A DNA stretch of 64,000 nucleotides from Pseudomonas asiatica (GCF_009932335.1 NZ_BLJF01000003.1:558001-622000); one strand, 5' to 3'. Shown: positions 9,007 through 18,883, counted from the first letter of the stretch. A program made the numbers and translations. Notes: generated by a model from the sequence alone, not told the origin.

Positions 9007-11460
9007 TCAGAACAGGTCCATCGGCGCCGCTTCATCCGCCGGCAGTGGGCTGCCCGGTGCTGCGCCAGTGCCCAGTTCATCCACCGACGGCGGCGAGTCC
9101 TCGGCCTTGAACAGCTCGAAGTAGGCATTCGGCGTGCTCGGCGAAGCGGCACGGCCGCTGACCGGGTCGACGCGCAGGCTGAGGATGCCTTCCGGTTCTG
9201 CCGGCGCATGCGCAGGCTTGTCCTTGAGTGCCGCGCCCATGAAGCTCATCCAGATCGGCAGTGCCGCCGTGCCGCCGTACTCGCGGCGTCCAAGGGTTTC
9301 GGGCTGATCGAAGCCGACCCACACGGTGGTCACGTAGTCGGCGTTGTAGCCAGAGAACCAGGCGTCCTTGGACTCGTTGGTGGTACCGGTCTTGCCTGCC
9401 AGGTCGGTGCGGCCCAGGGCCAGCGCCCGGCGGCCGGTGCCGCGCTTGATCACGTCCTGCAGCATGCTGGTGAGGATGTAGGTGGTGCGACCGTCGATGA
9501 TCCGCTCGGCCACGGCCGGCGCCTGCGGTGCAGAAGCCACCTGGCTGAAGGCAGCGGGTGCCTCGCCAGGCATGGCGGTTGTGCTGATCGGCTGTTCGGG
9601 CGCGGCCACACCCGCCTGGTCCTCGGCACCTTGCGGTACCCGAGCCGGGTTGGCGGTGAACAGCGTCTCGCCGCTGCGGCTTTCGATGCGATCGATCAGG
9701 TACGGGGTGATCTTGTACCCGCCGTTGGCAAAAGTACTCCAGCCTGTGGCGATTTCCATAGGGGTCAGGGTGGCGGTGCCCAGTGCCAGCGACAGGTTGC
9801 GTGGCAGGTCCTGCTTGTTGAAGCCGAACTTGGCGATGTAGTCGATGGTGCGGTCCACGCCCATGGCCTGCAGCAGGCGGATCGACACCAGGTTGCGCGA
9901 CTTGTACAGCGCTTCGCGCATGCGGATCGGACCAAGGAAGGTATTGGTGTCGTTCTTCGGTCGCCAGACTTTGTCCAGGTACTCGTCGACGAACACGATT
10001 GGTGCATCGTTGACCAGGCTGGATGCGGTGTAGCCACTGTCCAGTGCGGCGCTGTAGATGAACGGCTTGAAGCTCGAGCCCGGCTGACGCTTGGCCTGCA
10101 TGGCGCGGTTGTAGTTGCTTTGCTCGAACGAGAAACCGCCGACCAGGGCGCGGATGGCGCCGTTGTAAGGGTCGAGGGTGACCAGCGCACTCTGCGCGCC
10201 AGGTACCTGGCTGAACTTGAACTTGCCATCCTCAAGGCGCTGCACGCGCACCAGGTCGCCAACCTGGGCCACATCTGCCGGTGACTGCGGCGCACGGCCC
10301 TGGGAGTTGCTGTTGATGAACGGGCGCGCCCATTTCATGGTGTCCCAGGCCACCTGCTCTTCCTGGCCGCTGCGGGTCAGCACCTTGAGGCCGGTTTTTT
10401 CGACCTGGGTGACGATGACCGGCTCCAGGCCGCCGAGGCTGCGCTGCTTGCCCAGTTCCTGCAGCCAGGCTGCCTGGGTGCGGCCCGGGAAGCGTGCTTC
10501 GGGCCCGCGGTAGCCGTGGCGCTCATCGTAGTCGGAGAGACCGTTGAGGATGGCCTTGTTGGCCATTTCCTGCATGTCGCTGGGCACCGTGGTAGTGACG
10601 CGGAAGCCTTCGGTGTAGGCGTCGCTGCCGTAGCGACCGACCATTTCGGCGCGGGCCATTTCGGCGATGTAAGGCGCATTCACTTCAGGCGTGGGCACGT
10701 GGTAGCTGGCGTTGAGCGGCTCGGCCAGGGCCGCCTGGTAACTGGCTTCGTCGATCTTGCCCAGCTTGTACATGCGGCCGAGGATCCAGTCGCGGCGCTC
10801 TTTGGCGCGTACGGGGTTGGCCAGCGGGTTGAAGCGCGAGGGTGCCTTGGGCAGGCCGGCGATCATCGCCATCTGCGCCAGGCTCACGTCGCGGATCGAC
10901 TTGCCGTAGTACACCTGCGCGGCGGCATCGATACCGTAGGCGCGGTTGCCCAGGTAGATCTTGTTCACGTACAGCTCGAGGATCTCGTCCTTGGTCAGCT
11001 CACGCTCGATCTGCAGGGCCAGCAGGATTTCATTGGTCTTGCGCGAGAAGCTGCGCTCGCTGGTGAGGAAGAAGTTCTTCGCCACCTGCATGGTGATGGT
11101 ACTGCCGCCGGTCTGGATATGGCCGGTTTTCACCAACTGGGTCGCGGCGCGCATCAGGCTGCTGGGGTCGACACCGTAGTGATTGAGGAAGTTGTCGTCC
11201 TCGGCCGACAGAAGCGCCTGGATGAATTGTGGGGGAATTTCCTCGAAGCGGATCGGTGAGCGACGCATTTCGCCGAACTCGGCAATCAGCTTGCCGTCGC
11301 TGCTGTACACCCTGAGGGGGATCTGCAACTGGATGCTTCTGAGCGACTCGACCGAGGGCAGGTTGGGGCTAAGATACAGAAACGCACCGCTCACACCGAG
11401 TACGAGCGCGCAGATGACTGCGACGGAAGACCACCAGAAGAACTTCAGCAGACGTATCAA
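9007..11460 (-). CDS. mrcA: Penicillin-binding protein 1A (bifunctional murein synthase)
   Basis: 817 residues, class A PBP that polymerises and cross-links peptidoglycan. There is an N-terminal membrane anchor (FFWWSSVAVICALVLGVSG). The transglycosylase domain carries LLSAEDDNFLNHYGVD (catalytic Glu) and GGSTITMQVAKNFF. The transpeptidase domain carries RQPGSSFKPF (SxxK), KSRNLVS (SxN) and LAGKTGTTNESKD (KTG). An OB-like insert lies between the domains. It ends GSPLPADEAAPMDLF. The start is TTG at 11458-11460, which gives the usual short cytoplasmic tail. It is divergent from pilM, the conserved mrcA-pilM arrangement in gamma-proteobacteria. Confidence 0.97.
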   Translation of the reverse strand: MIRLLKFFWWSSVAVICALVLGVSGAFLYLSPNLPSVESLRSIQLQIPLRVYSSDGKLIAEFGEMRRSPIRFEEIPPQFIQALLSAEDDNFLNHYGVDPSSLMRAATQLVKTGHIQTGGSTITMQVAKNFFLTSERSFSRKTNEILLALQIERELTKDEILELYVNKIYLGNRAYGIDAAAQVYYGKSIRDVSLAQMAMIAGLPKAPSRFNPLANPVRAKERRDWILGRMYKLGKIDEASYQAALAEPLNASYHVPTPEVNAPYIAEMARAEMVGRYGSDAYTEGFRVTTTVPSDMQEMANKAILNGLSDYDERHGYRGPEARFPGRTQAAWLQELGKQRSLGGLEPVIVTQVEKTGLKVLTRSGQEEQVAWDTMKWARPFINSNSQGRAPQSPADVAQVGDLVRVQRLEDGKFKFSQVPGAQSALVTLDPYNGAIRALVGGFSFEQSNYNRAMQAKRQPGSSFKPFIYSAALDSGYTASSLVNDAPIVFVDEYLDKVWRPKNDTNTFLGPIRMREALYKSRNLVSIRLLQAMGVDRTIDYIAKFGFNKQDLPRNLSLALGTATLTPMEIATGWSTFANGGYKITPYLIDRIESRSGETLFTANPARVPQGAEDQAGVAAPEQPISTTAMPGEAPAAFSQVASAPQAPAVAERIIDGRTTYILTSMLQDVIKRGTGRRALALGRTDLAGKTGTTNESKDAWFSGYNADYVTTVWVGFDQPETLGRREYGGTAALPIWMSFMGAALKDKPAHAPAEPEGILSLRVDPVSGRAASPSTPNAYFELFKAEDSPPSVDELGTGAAPGSPLPADEAAPMDLF

Positions 11461-11664
11461 GGCTTTTCGGTGTCCAGGTTGGGAGTGGATTGCACGCAGG
11501 TCCGGCGGACCAAAAAACGCTGGGCATTATAAGCATTTTTTCGCCTCTCCGGGTTACCGGCCAGGCTGCCCGTCGCCTCGATGGGCAGGCGCGGCCTAGT
11601 GCTGACGCGGGGTTGGGGCAGGTAGCCGCGAAAGATGGCGGCGACAGACAACAAGGATGCCACG

Positions 11665-12546
11665 ATGCTAGGACGCTTCGGCAAGGATGCCGGTTCACTC
11701 GTGGGGGTGGAAATTGCCCCTGACTCCGTTCGGATTGTGCAACTGCAGCGGCGTAACCGGCGCTGCCGGGTGCTTGCCTCGGTACAAGAGCCGTTCGAAT
11801 CATTGGCTGGCAGTGATTGGGCGGCAGAGCCTGGCGCCGTGGCGGCTGCCTTGAGGCGCGCCTACAGGCGCAGCGGCCTCAGACAGCGCCGGGTCGCGCT
11901 GGCACTGCCGGGTAACCAGGTGATCTGCAAGCTATGCCACCTGCCAGTGGAACAGGGCGGTGCAGAAGTGGAGGCGCAGCTGCTGGCTGACGCCGAACGG
12001 CTGTTTCCATTTCCGCTGGAAGACCTGGCCCTGGATTTTCAGGTCCTGGGCGGTTCTCGCGTCCAGCCAGGCTGCGCCGAGGTGATGGTGGCGGCATGTC
12101 GGCAGAGCGCACTGGCGCCACTTGAAGGCATCGTCGAGGAGGCAGGGCTGCAACTGGAGGCCGTGGAGGTCGACAGCATTGCCTTGGGGCGCATGCTGTC
12201 GCAGGGCCGGCACCAAAGCTCGGCGTTGCTGCGTATCGAGGCGCACAGCACCATTCTTTATGGCTGGCATTCGGGGCAGCCTCAGCAACGGCGTGAGCTG
12301 AGCCTGGGGCTGTCGACGATAACCGGGGCGCTGCCAGAGCGCCTGCTGGCCTTGCTCGCCGGTGAGCCTTTGCCGGAATGCCTGTTGATTGCCAGCTGTT
12401 CTCCGGTCGAAGCGGGCCAGTTGCAAAGCCTCGGCTCCCAGCTGAACCTTCCGTGCCGCCTAGTGCCTGACCTGGCGCGTCTGGAACACGTCGATGGTGC
12501 GATGATTCTGGCTTGCGCCCTGGCTCTCGGAGGATTGCGTCGATGA
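11665..12546 (+). CDS. pilM: Type IV pilus assembly ATPase-like PilM
   Basis: 293 residues, an actin-like cytoplasmic protein of the inner-membrane alignment complex that binds the N-terminus of PilN. The start LGRFGKDAGSLVGVEIAPDS is typical (phosphate-1-like VGVEIA). It is shorter than the roughly 354 residues usual in P. aeruginosa, closer to enterobacterial HofM. ATG 11665 has AAGGA 8 bases upstream; an in-frame ATG at 11635 lacks a good site. The gene ends overlapping the pilN start. Confidence 0.88.
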   Translation: MLGRFGKDAGSLVGVEIAPDSVRIVQLQRRNRRCRVLASVQEPFESLAGSDWAAEPGAVAAALRRAYRRSGLRQRRVALALPGNQVICKLCHLPVEQGGAEVEAQLLADAERLFPFPLEDLALDFQVLGGSRVQPGCAEVMVAACRQSALAPLEGIVEEAGLQLEAVEVDSIALGRMLSQGRHQSSALLRIEAHSTILYGWHSGQPQQRRELSLGLSTITGALPERLLALLAGEPLPECLLIASCSPVEAGQLQSLGSQLNLPCRLVPDLARLEHVDGAMILACALALGGLRR

Positions 12547-13079
12547 TGCGGCTGAACCTTCTGCCCTGGCGCGAACGGCAGCGGCAAGCCGCGTTGCGGT
12601 CTTTCCGCAGGCAACTGGTCGCCGGCGCTCTACTGGCCCTGTGTGGCGTGATGTTGGTCGACCAGCTGGCCCGCTGGCGCGGGGAGCAGCAGGCGCTGGC
12701 CAATACCCGGCACCAGGCAGCCCTTGAGGCGTTGGGCGAGCAGTTGCAGCCGCTGGCCGATGTGCATGCGCAGCATGAGGCGCTGCTGGCACGCGTGGTG
12801 GCGCTGGAAGCACTGCGCGCCCATCAGGATGTGCTGGTCGGGGTCTTCGCTGACCTCGAGCGGGCGTTGCCGGTGGGTGTGCAACTGCTCGACCTCAGCC
12901 TGGAGGATGGCAATCTGCAGATGACCGGGCTGGCCAAGTCAGGTGCCGTGGTCGCACAGTTCATGCGTGACCTGAGTCGCTCGAGTGCGCTGGTCGGTCT
13001 GGAACTCAAACGCGTCAGGAGCCTGCCAGGCGGCGATGAATTCCTGCTGGGGGCGCGCGTTTCGGCGTTCTGGTCGTGA
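12543..13079 (+). CDS. pilN: Type IV pilus alignment protein PilN
   Basis: 178 residues. The conserved PilN leader (MRLNLLPWRERQR) binds PilM. It is followed by one membrane segment (VAGALLALCGVMLVDQLA, residues 31-48), a periplasmic coiled coil and a ferredoxin-like domain (PVGVQLLDLSLEDGNLQMTG). It starts at ATG 12543, overlapping the pilM stop by four bases, so translation is probably coupled; ATG 12546 is the alternative. It partners with PilO. Confidence 0.9.
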   Translation: MMRLNLLPWRERQRQAALRSFRRQLVAGALLALCGVMLVDQLARWRGEQQALANTRHQAALEALGEQLQPLADVHAQHEALLARVVALEALRAHQDVLVGVFADLERALPVGVQLLDLSLEDGNLQMTGLAKSGAVVAQFMRDLSRSSALVGLELKRVRSLPGGDEFLLGARVSAFWS

Positions 13080-14092
13080 ATGCTGCGCAGGTGCTCGGCT
13101 GGCTGGCCATGGCCGAGAGCTCCAGCCGCTTCAGGCAGCTGGCGCCAGTGCTGGTGGCCTTGGCGTTGTTCGGCCTGGGCTGCGCCATACGTCTGCCTGC
13201 AGCGCTGCAACAGCAGGCGCAGGAGGAGGCTCGGCACGCCGAGTTGAACGAACAGCATTCAGCCGGCGCGGTGCAACTGGCCGAGTTGGAGCAACTCCAC
13301 GCGTCGGTAACCATCGCCGAGCAACGCTTGCGCGAGGCGCACTGGCACCTGGCGGCCGGTGAGGGCATGAGTGACCTTCTCGAGCGTCTGGCGGCTTCGG
13401 GGCACGCGCATGGCTTGCTGATCGAGCGCTTCGACGTTCATGAAGACGAACAGCAGGCCGGTTTCCGCCAGGTGCCGCTGGAGTTACAGGTGGTGGGGCG
13501 ATACGCGGCATTGCGCCAGTGGCTGGGTGACTGGTTGGGCCAGGCGCGTGTTTTGCGTAGTGGTGACCTGCAACTGGCTCCAGCAGATGGCAAGCCTGGG
13601 CTGCTGCGCCTGCAGTTGCGGGTTGATGCCTATCAGGCGCTGGCGCCAGTGCCGCAGCCTGCGATGCTAGCGCGCATGCCAGCCAGGGGCGGGACGGCAG
13701 CGCCCGCAGTCGACCCGTTTGCGCCTGGAGCGACGCGATTGTCGGCCAGCGGGTTGGCCGGCGTGCCTTTGGCGCAACTGGAGATGGTCGGCAGCCTGTC
13801 ACGTGGAGCGGAACACGAAGCACTGCTGATGGCGGCGGGCAGGCTCTATCGCGTACGCCCTGGGGACCGGGTCGGGCGTGACCAGGGGGTGGTGGCGAGA
13901 GTTGATCAATCCCAGGTCGAAGTACGCGAACGGCTGTTCATGGCAGGGGGGTGGCATGAACGCACGGCGTTCATCACGCTGGCAAAGCACCTGGGCAAGG
14001 AGGCCCCGGACGACGATGAAAAGATTGATGAAATGGATGCTGGCAGCCCTGCTGCCGTTCCCGCTGGCGTCGGCAATGCCTTATCAGGGTGA
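13076..14092 (+). CDS. Fused PilO-PilP protein
   Basis: 338 residues. The first 200 or so look like PilO: membrane segment near 22-42 (LAPVLVALALFGLGCAIRLP), coiled coil, then VPLELQVVGRYAALRQWLGD, the ferredoxin-like fold. From about residue 218 it reads as PilP: DPFAPGATRLS, then LAQLEMVGSLSRG, LYRVRPGDRVGRDQG and ERLFMAGGWHERTAFI. Separate PilP proteins are lipoproteins of about 170 residues that bind PilQ. Here there is no second start, signal peptide or lipobox Cys before the PilP part, so it appears tethered through PilO. The start is GTG at 13076, in a GTGA overlap with the pilN stop. Confidence 0.8.
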   Translation: MNAAQVLGWLAMAESSSRFRQLAPVLVALALFGLGCAIRLPAALQQQAQEEARHAELNEQHSAGAVQLAELEQLHASVTIAEQRLREAHWHLAAGEGMSDLLERLAASGHAHGLLIERFDVHEDEQQAGFRQVPLELQVVGRYAALRQWLGDWLGQARVLRSGDLQLAPADGKPGLLRLQLRVDAYQALAPVPQPAMLARMPARGGTAAPAVDPFAPGATRLSASGLAGVPLAQLEMVGSLSRGAEHEALLMAAGRLYRVRPGDRVGRDQGVVARVDQSQVEVRERLFMAGGWHERTAFITLAKHLGKEAPDDDEKIDEMDAGSPAAVPAGVGNALSG

Positions 14093-15284
14093 ACCACTGT
14101 CGCTGAACTTCCAGGATGTGGAAGTGCGCTCGGTGCTGCAGGTGCTGGCTGACTATGCCGGTGTCAACCTGGTTGCCAGCGATGCCGTGCAGGGTAGCGT
14201 CACCTTGCGCCTTGAGGATGTTCCATGGGACCAGGCGCTGGATCTGGTGCTGCGCAGCAAGGGCTTGGCCCGGCGACAGGAGGGCAATGTGCTGTTGGTG
14301 GCGCCCGCGGCGGAGTTTGCCGCGCAGTCTGTCGATGCCCATGTGGGCCAGGCGCTGGATGCACAGTTGCAGCCGTTGCGTCGGGAGCTGTTGCCCATTC
14401 ATCACGCCAAGGCCGCCGAGCTGGCAGAGCTGCTGCTGGCGAGCCTGGCGGATGACGGCATCCTCAACGGTCGGGGCAGCCTGAGTGTCGATGAGCGCAC
14501 CAATACGCTGGTGGTGTACCAGCCGGCAGACCGCCTTGCCGAACTGAGGCAGCTGGTGGCGCAGCTGGATGTGCCGGTGCGTCAGGTGGCGATCGAGGCA
14601 CGTATCGTCGAGGCCAACGTCGATTACGAGAAAAGCCTGGGGGTGCGCTGGGGTGGGCCGCTGTATGTCGAGAACCCGCGCCCGGGCAAGGATCTGTTCG
14701 TCGATCTCGGGGTGGAGCGGGTGGGCGGTAGCATCGGTCTGGGCTTGTTGCGTGGCGATGTGCTGCTCGACCTGGAACTCAGTGCCATGGAAAAGAGCGG
14801 CAACGGCGAAATCATCTCGCAGCCCAAGGTGGTCACGGCCGACAAGGAAACGGCCAGGATCCTCAAAGGCACCGAGGTGCCGTACCAGGAAACCAGCAAG
14901 AGCGGCGCCACCTCGGTAGCGTTCCGCGAAGCCTCGTTGTCGCTGGAAGTGACCCCGCAGATCACTCCGGACAACAAGGTGATCATGACCGTCAGGGTGA
15001 CCAAGGACGAGCCGGATTACGTCAATGCCTTGAACAACGTACCGCCGATCCGCAAGAACGAGGTCAATGCGAAGGTTCGCGTGACGGACGGAGAAACGAT
15101 CGTGATCGGTGGCGTGTACTCGACTTCGCAAAACAATGTGGTCGACAAGGTGCCATTTTTCGGCGATCTGCCGTATGTTGGGCGGCTGTTTCGACGCGAT
15201 GCATTACAAGAGAAAAAATCCGAGCTGCTGGTCTTCCTGACTCCGCGTATCATGAGTGACCAGGCGATTGCTGTGAGTCGTTGA
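14016..15284 (+). CDS. pilQ: Short type IV pilus/competence secretin PilQ (HofQ-like)
   Basis: 422 residues. A signal peptide ([19 protein letters not shown]) is followed by an N0/STN domain ([20 protein letters not shown]), an N1 domain ([20 protein letters not shown] ... [16 protein letters not shown]) and a complete secretin barrel ([72 protein letters not shown]). The N-terminal AMIN domains that make other Pseudomonas PilQ about 700 residues are absent; the size is that of HofQ/ComE secretins. ATG 14016 lies inside the end of the pilOP frame and has AAGGAGG upstream; ATG 14028 is an alternative. Confidence 0.9.
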   Translation: MKRLMKWMLAALLPFPLASAMPYQGEPLSLNFQDVEVRSVLQVLADYAGVNLVASDAVQGSVTLRLEDVPWDQALDLVLRSKGLARRQEGNVLLVAPAAEFAAQSVDAHVGQALDAQLQPLRRELLPIHHAKAAELAELLLASLADDGILNGRGSLSVDERTNTLVVYQPADRLAELRQLVAQLDVPVRQVAIEARIVEANVDYEKSLGVRWGGPLYVENPRPGKDLFVDLGVERVGGSIGLGLLRGDVLLDLELSAMEKSGNGEIISQPKVVTADKETARILKGTEVPYQETSKSGATSVAFREASLSLEVTPQITPDNKVIMTVRVTKDEPDYVNALNNVPPIRKNEVNAKVRVTDGETIVIGGVYSTSQNNVVDKVPFFGDLPYVGRLFRRDALQEKKSELLVFLTPRIMSDQAIAVSR

Positions 15285-15288
15285 TTCT

Positions 15289-15807
15289 GTGCGAAATTTG
15301 ATACTTGTGGGGCCCATGGGTGCTGGTAAAAGCACCATCGGACGCCTATTGGCCAAAGAGCTGCGCCTGCTGTTCAAGGATTCCGACAAGGAAATCGAAC
15401 TGCGATGCGGCGCCAACATCCCGTGGATTTTCGACAAGGAAGGCGAGCCGGGTTTCCGTGACCGCGAGCAGGCGATGATCGCCGAGCTGTGCGCACTCGA
15501 TGGCGTGGTCTTGGCGACCGGCGGTGGTGCGGTAATGCGCGAAGCCAACCGCAAGGCCCTGCACCAGGGTGGCCGGGTGATCTATCTGCATGCTTCGGTC
15601 GAACAGCAGGTTGGTCGCACCGCGCGTGATCGCAATCGCCCCCTGTTGCGCACCGCCAACCCCGAGGCGACCTTGCGCGCCCTGCTGGAAGCCCGCGACC
15701 CGCTCTACCGCGAGATCGCCGACCTGGTGGTAGAAACCGACGAGCGGCCGCCACGCATGGTGGTGATCGATATTCTCGAGCGCTTGCAGCAGTTGCCGCC
15801 CCGTTAG
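15289..15807 (+). CDS. aroK: Shikimate kinase
   Basis: 172 residues. It phosphorylates shikimate in aromatic amino acid synthesis. The P-loop is [14 protein letters not shown] (residues 8-21). Substrate-binding DSDKEIE and FRDRE are present, along with GGGAVMR and the lid RDRNRPLL. The start is GTG at 15289, four bases after the pilQ stop, which suggests coupling. Together with aroB it forms the usual pilQ-aroK-aroB order. Confidence 0.96.
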   Translation: MRNLILVGPMGAGKSTIGRLLAKELRLLFKDSDKEIELRCGANIPWIFDKEGEPGFRDREQAMIAELCALDGVVLATGGGAVMREANRKALHQGGRVIYLHASVEQQVGRTARDRNRPLLRTANPEATLRALLEARDPLYREIADLVVETDERPPRMVVIDILERLQQLPPR

Positions 15808-15903
15808 CCCGGGACTATTCTCGGCCACCAGCGCCGAGGCGAGGTTCAACGTAACCGCGTAGGTGCCCGAGCGGCGCCGCGCACAAGTACATTGTGGGGA
15901 TAC

Positions 15904-17001
15904 ATGCAGACACTAAAGGTCGACCTGGGCGAGCGTAGCTACCCGATCTACATTGGCGAAGGCCTGCTGGACCAGCCTGAGCTGCTGGCGCCGCACATTG
16001 CCGGGCGGCAGGTTGCCATTGTTTCCAACGAGACCGTCGCGCCCCTGTATCTCGAACGCCTGAGCAAGACCCTGGGGGCCTATTCGGTGCTGCCGGTGGT
16101 ATTGCCCGATGGCGAAGCCCACAAGAACTGGGAAACCCTGCAGCTGATCTTCGATGGCCTGCTGACTGCACGGCACGACCGCCGCACCACCGTGGTTGCC
16201 CTGGGCGGCGGCGTGATCGGTGACATGGCCGGCTTCGCTGCCGCCTGCTACCAGCGCGGCGTCGACTTCATCCAGGTGCCGACCACTTTGCTGTCCCAGG
16301 TCGACTCCTCGGTCGGCGGCAAGACCGGTATCAACCACCCGCTTGGCAAGAACATGGTCGGTGCCTTCTACCAGCCCAATGCGGTGCTGATAGACACCAC
16401 CAGCCTCAAGACCCTGCCGGCACGCGAGCTGTCAGCAGGCCTGGCCGAAGTGATCAAGTACGGCCTGATCTGCGACAAACCGTTCCTCGCCTGGCTCGAG
16501 GACAATATGCAGGCACTGCGTGCCCTCGACCCGGTGGCGCTGACCGAAGCCATCCGCCGCTCCTGCGCGGCCAAGGCCGCGGTGGTGGGTGCCGACGAGC
16601 GCGAGTCTGGCGTGCGCGCCACGCTGAACCTGGGGCATACCTTCGGGCATGCCATCGAGACCCACATGGGTTACGGCGTGTGGCTGCACGGCGAAGCCGT
16701 GGCGGCGGGCACGGTGATGGCCCTGGAGATGTCCATGCGCCTTGGCTGGATCGACCAGGCCGAGCGCGATCGCGGAATCCGCCTGTTGCAGGACGCAGGT
16801 TTGCCGGTGGTGCCACCACAGGAAATGACCCCGGCGCATTTCATGGAGCACATGGCGGTCGACAAGAAAGTGCTCGACGGCCGCCTGCGTCTGGTGCTGC
16901 TGCGCCAGATGGGCGAGGCCGTGGTGACCGACGACTATCCGAAAGAGATTCTACAGGCCACGTTGTCGGCGGATTACCGCGCGATCGTGGCCCAGCTTTG
17001 A
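15904..17001 (+). CDS. aroB: 3-dehydroquinate synthase
   Basis: 365 residues. It converts DAHP to 3-dehydroquinate using NAD and Zn. The NAD region is [11 protein letters not shown]. The signature [20 protein letters not shown] is followed by [10 protein letters not shown]. Metal ligands are in [22 protein letters not shown] and [13 protein letters not shown] 15904 (MQTLKV) with GGGGA upstream is preferred to an in-frame TTG at 15892. It lies between aroK and damX. Confidence 0.97.
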   Translation: MQTLKVDLGERSYPIYIGEGLLDQPELLAPHIAGRQVAIVSNETVAPLYLERLSKTLGAYSVLPVVLPDGEAHKNWETLQLIFDGLLTARHDRRTTVVALGGGVIGDMAGFAAACYQRGVDFIQVPTTLLSQVDSSVGGKTGINHPLGKNMVGAFYQPNAVLIDTTSLKTLPARELSAGLAEVIKYGLICDKPFLAWLEDNMQALRALDPVALTEAIRRSCAAKAAVVGADERESGVRATLNLGHTFGHAIETHMGYGVWLHGEAVAAGTVMALEMSMRLGWIDQAERDRGIRLLQDAGLPVVPPQEMTPAHFMEHMAVDKKVLDGRLRLVLLRQMGEAVVTDDYPKEILQATLSADYRAIVAQL

Positions 17002-17016
17002 GGTTGTGACAGCGCA

Positions 17017-18651
17017 ATGACCAGTTTGCATGCCGATGAGGCCTTTCTCGACCATTACCAGTTGAGCCATGATCCGTTCGCGCCCCGCGTGCCCGGCTTC
17101 AAGTTCTTCCCGGCCCAGCGCAAGCCCGTGCTCGGCCAGCTGCATCACCTGGCGCGCTACAGCCAGCTGATGCTGGTTGTCACCGGCCCGCTGGGCAGTG
17201 GCAAGACCCTGCTGCGCCAGGCCCTGGTGGCCAGTACCAACAAGCAGGCGGTGCAGAGCGTGGTGGTGTCCGCCCGTGGCGCCAGCGATGCCGCCAGCGT
17301 ACTCGGCCAGGTTGCACAGAACCTGGATGTGGCCGAGGCCGAAATGCAGGCGATCCTGGCCAAGGTGGTGCAACTGGCACTGACCGGCCAGGAAGTGTAT
17401 TTGCTGGTGGACGATGCGGAACAACTCGACGAGTCGGCACTCCAAGCGTTGCTGGAATTGGCGGCGGGTGTACCGGAAGGGCGCCCGCACGTGTTCCTGT
17501 TCGGTGAGCCGTCGCTGATTGCCGGGCTGGACGAGATCAATATCGAGGAAGAACGCTTCCACATCATCGAACTCGCCCCCTACAGTGAAGAAGAAACCCG
17601 CGAGTACCTGGAGCAGCGCCTGGAAGGTGCTGGCCGGGGCATCGAGGTGTTCAGCCGTGAACAGATCGTCGATATCCATGAAAACTCCGACGGCTGGCCT
17701 GGCAACATCAACCAGGTCGCCCGTGACACTTTGATCGAAGCCATGATCGCCAGCCGCTCGACGGCCAAGCGACCATCCATGGGGTTCAAGATGCCTAAAA
17801 AACATGTGCTCGCGCTGTCCGCTGTGGTTGTGGTCGCCGTTGCGGCCGCGGTGTTGATGCCGAAGAAAGGTGACAAGGCACCTGCCGAAGCGCCGGCCGC
17901 CCAGGCCCAGCTGCCGCTTGGCGAGGGCCAGGCCAATGGTGGCAATCCCGCCATCGAGTTCTCGGGTTCGTCCCAGCCGATGCCGCTGCCGCTGGTTGGC
18001 CAGTCGCAGCCGGTGATGCGCGAGCCACTGGCCCAGGCCGCGGGCATGGGCGAGGGTGAAGAGGGCAGCCCGGCCGGTGATACCGCCCTGCAGCCAGGCA
18101 ACCCGCCGCCAACCGTGACCACCATCGCGCCGCCGCAAGGTGTGCCAGCGGGCCCTGCACCGGTACCTGCCCAGCCAGTAGCCGCGGCGCCAGCCCAGCC
18201 AGTACAGACGCCACCGCAGCCGGTTGCGCCTGCGCCAAAACCTGTCGCAACCCAACCTGCCAAGCCGGTTGCGCCTGCCAAGCCTGCACCAGCACCAACC
18301 CAGGTCCCCGTGGCCAAGCCGGCCGCCAAGCCTGTCGAGAAGCCGGCAGCCGGTGGCAGCGGCAACAGCGGTTGGTACGCCGGGCAGAAACCGGGCAATT
18401 ATGTGGTGCAGATCCTGGGTACCAGCTCCGAGGCTTCGGCTCAGGCGTTCGTGAAGGCTCAAGGTGGCGACTATCGCTACTTCAAGAAAAACCTGCAGGG
18501 CAAGCCGCTGTACGTAGTCACTTACGGCAACTTCGCCAACCGCGACGCAGCGGTTGCGGCAATCAAGAACTTGCCAGCGAAGGTCCAGGCTGGTAAACCT
18601 TGGCCACGTACCGTCGCCAGCGTCCAACAAGAGCTGGCCTCGGCCCGCTGA
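17017..18651 (+). CDS. damX: DamX-like AAA ATPase / SPOR-domain division protein
   Basis: 544 residues. An N-terminal ExeA/AAA-type ATPase domain has Walker A GPLGSGKT at residues 57-64 and Walker B VYLLVDDAEQLDES. One membrane segment lies near 262-280 (VLALSAVVVVAVAAAVLM). A long Pro/Ala/Gln-rich linker (residues about 330-450, many PAQPV/APAKP repeats) leads to a C-terminal SPOR domain (NYVVQILGTSSEASAQAFV ... YVVTYGNFANRDAAVAAI). SPOR binding to septal glycan indicates a division role. It follows aroB by 15 bases, as in enteric bacteria, where damX lacks the complete ATPase. Confidence 0.9.
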   Translation: MTSLHADEAFLDHYQLSHDPFAPRVPGFKFFPAQRKPVLGQLHHLARYSQLMLVVTGPLGSGKTLLRQALVASTNKQAVQSVVVSARGASDAASVLGQVAQNLDVAEAEMQAILAKVVQLALTGQEVYLLVDDAEQLDESALQALLELAAGVPEGRPHVFLFGEPSLIAGLDEINIEEERFHIIELAPYSEEETREYLEQRLEGAGRGIEVFSREQIVDIHENSDGWPGNINQVARDTLIEAMIASRSTAKRPSMGFKMPKKHVLALSAVVVVAVAAAVLMPKKGDKAPAEAPAAQAQLPLGEGQANGGNPAIEFSGSSQPMPLPLVGQSQPVMREPLAQAAGMGEGEEGSPAGDTALQPGNPPPTVTTIAPPQGVPAGPAPVPAQPVAAAPAQPVQTPPQPVAPAPKPVATQPAKPVAPAKPAPAPTQVPVAKPAAKPVEKPAAGGSGNSGWYAGQKPGNYVVQILGTSSEASAQAFVKAQGGDYRYFKKNLQGKPLYVVTYGNFANRDAAVAAIKNLPAKVQAGKPWPRTVASVQQELASAR

Positions 18652-18710
18652 TACCTTCCGGGCGGCACCACCCCGCCGCCCAGTTGCTGAGCGATTACTG
18701 ACTTTCGACT

Positions 18711-18744
18711 AGCCTGCTGCGTTGTCACGCGGCAGGCTTTTCTG
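18711..18744 (+). terminator. Intrinsic terminator after damX
   Basis: AGCCTGCTGCG and CGCGGCAGGCT form a hairpin around TTGTCA, followed by TTTTCT. Confidence 0.75.
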
Positions 18745-18854
18745 TCCCAGGCTGCCGGCCACAAGCCTTACTTGCAGTCATGGCTGAAACGCTTCAGACT
18801 CGAGCCAAGCCGCTATCACGGCGCATGGCGCAAAAACATTCAAAATTGCGACAT

Positions 18855-18883
18855 AAATTTTCAATGGTGAGACATGAAAATTT
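18855..18883. promoter_or_regulatory. Inverted repeat in the gltB upstream region
   Basis: AAATTTTCA (18855-18863) and TGAAAATTT (18875-18883) are exact 9-base inverted arms around 11 bases. GCGACAT and GAGACAT precede each arm, giving a partial direct repeat too. It lies about 140-170 bases before gltB in an AT-rich patch that contrasts with the surrounding DNA. An operator or attenuator role is inferred only; the regulator is unknown. Confidence 0.4.

Noticed and set aside
16951..18630. Minus-strand open frame of 559 codons opposite damX
   Set aside because: Antisense of the Pro/Ala linker and ATPase of damX; Arg/Leu/Gly repeats only.
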